Assembly: GCF_008632955.1 (NCBI RefSeq)
Contig: NZ_CP043959.1
Span: 4,092,001-4,156,000, forward strand
Origin: Streptomyces tendae
GTDB taxonomy: Bacteria; Actinomycetota; Actinomycetes; Streptomycetales; Streptomycetaceae
Length of the DNA stretch: 64,000 nucleotides
Reading direction: 5' to 3'
Both the position numbers and the translations under genes were made by a program. The notes beneath the pieces were generated by a model. It was given only the letters and a program-made list of their open reading frames with translations. It did not search any database and had not been told where the DNA came from. Shown here one piece after another: positions 62,391 through 64,000 of the stretch. Numbering within the stretch: the stretch's first letter is position 1; every line of letters starts with the position of its first letter.

Positions 62391-63235
62391 GCAAGCCGCT
62401 GCTCATCCGCACCGGTGGTGGCGGCGGTGGGTACGGCAGCCCGGAGTCCGGCCAGGGCGGCCCCGGTGGCGGCGAGCGCGGCCAGGACGGCACCAAGCTG
62501 GAGCGCGGCGGCAAGGGCGCGGCCGGTCCCACCGGCGGCGCGGGCGCGGCAACGGCTCCCCGGCGCCGACGCGTCCGCGGCGGCAAGGACGGTACGGGCG
62601 GCGAAGGCGGAGGCGCTGGCTACGTGGGAGGCGGCGGTGACGGCGGCACGGACGAAGACCGGGGCGTGGCCGGCAGCGGCGCGGGCGGCAGCAGTTATGT
62701 CGACCCGAACCGGGTGACCGGCACCCGGCTGCTCAGCGGCGACCGCACCCAGGCCCCGGCCGAAAACGACCTCTTTTGGCGGGCCTCCGACGAGCCGGTG
62801 CGCGGCGGCATCGGCGAGGGCGCCGACACCACCGAGCCGGCCGTGCCGACCGACGCCCGGGGCCGCGCCGCTCCAGGCGGGCACCGACAAGGAACGCACG
62901 TTCACGGTCCGCGCCGAGGCCGGCGGCGCCTCGACGGTCTTCACCGTGAAGATGAAGAAGTCGTCCTACACCGTGACCGTCGCGGGCGGTGACGACCAGC
63001 AGGCCAAACAGGGCCAGGACTCCGCGGAGGCCCTCCAGGCCCGCCTGATCAGGTCGAGCGCCACAGCGCCGGCCGGCACGGAGGTCGAGTTCCGCGTCGA
63101 GGACGACAGCGACGACGCCCCCGCTTCGAGGACGGCGAGCAGGACGTCCGCGTCAGGACCGACGACTCGGGCGAGGCCACGGCGCCGACCCTGACCGCCG
63201 GTGAGGGGCACGGGCACCGCGTCGGTCGGTGACGC
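62390..63235 (+). pseudogene. Glycine-rich surface protein fragment with Ig-like repeat domain
   Basis: 62390-62740 encodes a Gly-rich stretch ending GSGAGGSSYVDPNRVTGTRL, typical of the C-terminal part of glycine-rich surface proteins. After frame breaks, 62870-63220 encodes ERTFTVRAEAGGASTVFTVK, AEALQARLIRSSATAPAGTE and VEFRVEDDSDDAP, an Ig-like (Big1-type) domain pattern. No start and several frame changes: a decayed fragment. Confidence 0.6.
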
Positions 63236-63394
63236 CATAACCCAGCTCGCGGTCTAGGTCGTCGCCGGTGACGAGCCCTCGGCGTCCCCGAGCCCGACGC
63301 CCAGCACGAGCACCTCGGGCACGACCGGCGGCACCGGCTCCTCGACCACGGACGGCAGTCGACGGACCTCGACAGCGGCAGCCTCGCGTCGACC

Positions 63395-63660
63395 GGCGAC
63401 CTGGTGCGGTGGGCGAAGATGCGCTGGCGGATCGAACACGACTACCGCGAACACTCAAGCACGGCCTGGGCCTGGACCACTTCGAGGGCGGCTCGACCCA
63501 AAAGCCCACACACCGGCCTGACCCTCTACCAGGTCCTGGACGTTCTTCAAGACCTGCTGAGGTTCTGGACCGGTGCCTGCACCACCTGCGGCCGTCCCCT
63601 GCCTAGCCCACCGGTGGCATCCGCCTCCTCCTCGCCGCGGCCGCGGCCCTGACCACGGCG
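63395..63660 (+). mobile_element. IS701-family transposase remnant
   Basis: The plus-strand frames contain AKMRWRIEHDYRE, KHGLGLDHFEG and TLYQVLDVLQDLLRFWTGAC followed by TTCGRPLP, the C-terminal signature of IS701-family transposases common in Streptomyces. The upstream part is missing and the frame shifts within the segment. Confidence 0.8.
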
Positions 63661-63951
63661 GGCTTCGCGGCATTCCGCCTCGCCCCGCGCCTGAAGCTCC
63701 GCTCGCGCCACGACGCGTGACGCGGCGTCACCGCGGCTGAAACCAGGAATCACCACGACTGCCACCTCGCGTCACCACGACTGCCCGTACCCGATCACCG
63801 GGTGCGGGCAATCACCGTGTCGCGCGCCGAGAAACAGGTGATGAGAGAGGTGCGCGTTTTACGGAACCTTTGCCCGGGGGCGGGCGTTGGGCCAGTGAGC
63901 GCGCGGGAGCGGGTTCGCGACATGACTTCCGACGATGACCGAGGTGACTCA

Positions 63952-64000
63952 ATGGCAGTCTGGGACAAGCTCAAGGACCAGGCCAAGGCTCTCCAGCAGA
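63952..64000 (+). CDS. Partial CDS, unknown small protein (5' end)
   Basis: The ATG at 63952 starts MAVWDKLKDQAKALQQ and runs off the window. The lysine-rich amphipathic start resembles several small Streptomyces proteins; the family cannot be named from 16 residues. GAGGTGACTCA precedes the start. Confidence 0.5.
   Translation, partial: MAVWDKLKDQAKALQQ

Noticed and set aside
61640..62944. Full-length 434-residue oxidoreductase
   Set aside because: The N-terminal 185 residues are only the antisense of a glycine-rich gene; no FAD motif is present.

Overview
The window is high-GC actinobacterial DNA, almost certainly Streptomyces. It shows frequent GTG starts, GGAGG-type ribosome sites, dense overlapping operons, snapalysin, PspAB/HtpX, ScbR/AvaR-type receptors and modular NRPS/PKS genes. 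The abundance of broken transposons suggests an accessory or arm region.

0.4-28.6 kb is a complete antimycin-type gene cluster of the long form, with both the kynureninase (antP) and the phosphopantetheinyl transferase (antQ). Its parts are a PAS-LuxR regulator, the sigma factor AntA, the acyltransferase AntB, the NRPS AntC (C-A(Thr)-T-C-A-KR-T), the PKS AntD (KS-AT-ACP-TE) and the crotonyl-CoA carboxylase/reductase AntE. AntQ, the ligase AntF and the carrier protein AntG form a reverse-strand operon. Diverging from it is antH-P: a PaaABCDE-like oxygenase, a ketoreductase, tryptophan dioxygenase, a formamidase-like hydrolase and kynureninase. The inferred route is Trp to N-formylkynurenine to anthranilate, loading on AntG, conversion to 3-formamidosalicylate, then assembly with Thr, a reduced alpha-keto acid (lactate) and an alkylmalonyl unit, with final O-acylation by AntB. 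antC and antD each carry one single-base frame break.

28.7-41 kb is ordinary chromosome: a Doc-like toxin-antitoxin pair, pspAB-htpX, a DinB-like protein, an ABC-F ATPase, snapalysin, a membrane protein, DUF2625, prolyl-tRNA synthetase and a frame-broken glucose-dehydrogenase-like gene. 41-48.6 kb is an arsenic-resistance island (arsC, arsR, acr3, arsO, a second arsR and decayed flavoproteins) among IS5, IS630 and Tn3 remnants.

48.8-58.9 kb looks like an avenolide-type butenolide signalling locus. It holds two TetR/AvaR-like receptors, acyl-CoA carboxylase beta and epsilon subunits, a cytochrome P450, an acyl-CoA oxidase (aco) and five AT-rich inverted repeats resembling receptor-binding AREs. 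It is interspersed with low-complexity DNA and a 26-bp tandem repeat. 59-64 kb is mostly decayed: small membrane proteins, IS5 and IS701 remnants, and a breakpoint joining a truncated oxidoreductase to a truncated glycine-rich surface protein.

Most frame breaks in otherwise intact genes are explained by one missing base, often in a C-run. Sequence error is therefore a serious alternative to real gene decay.
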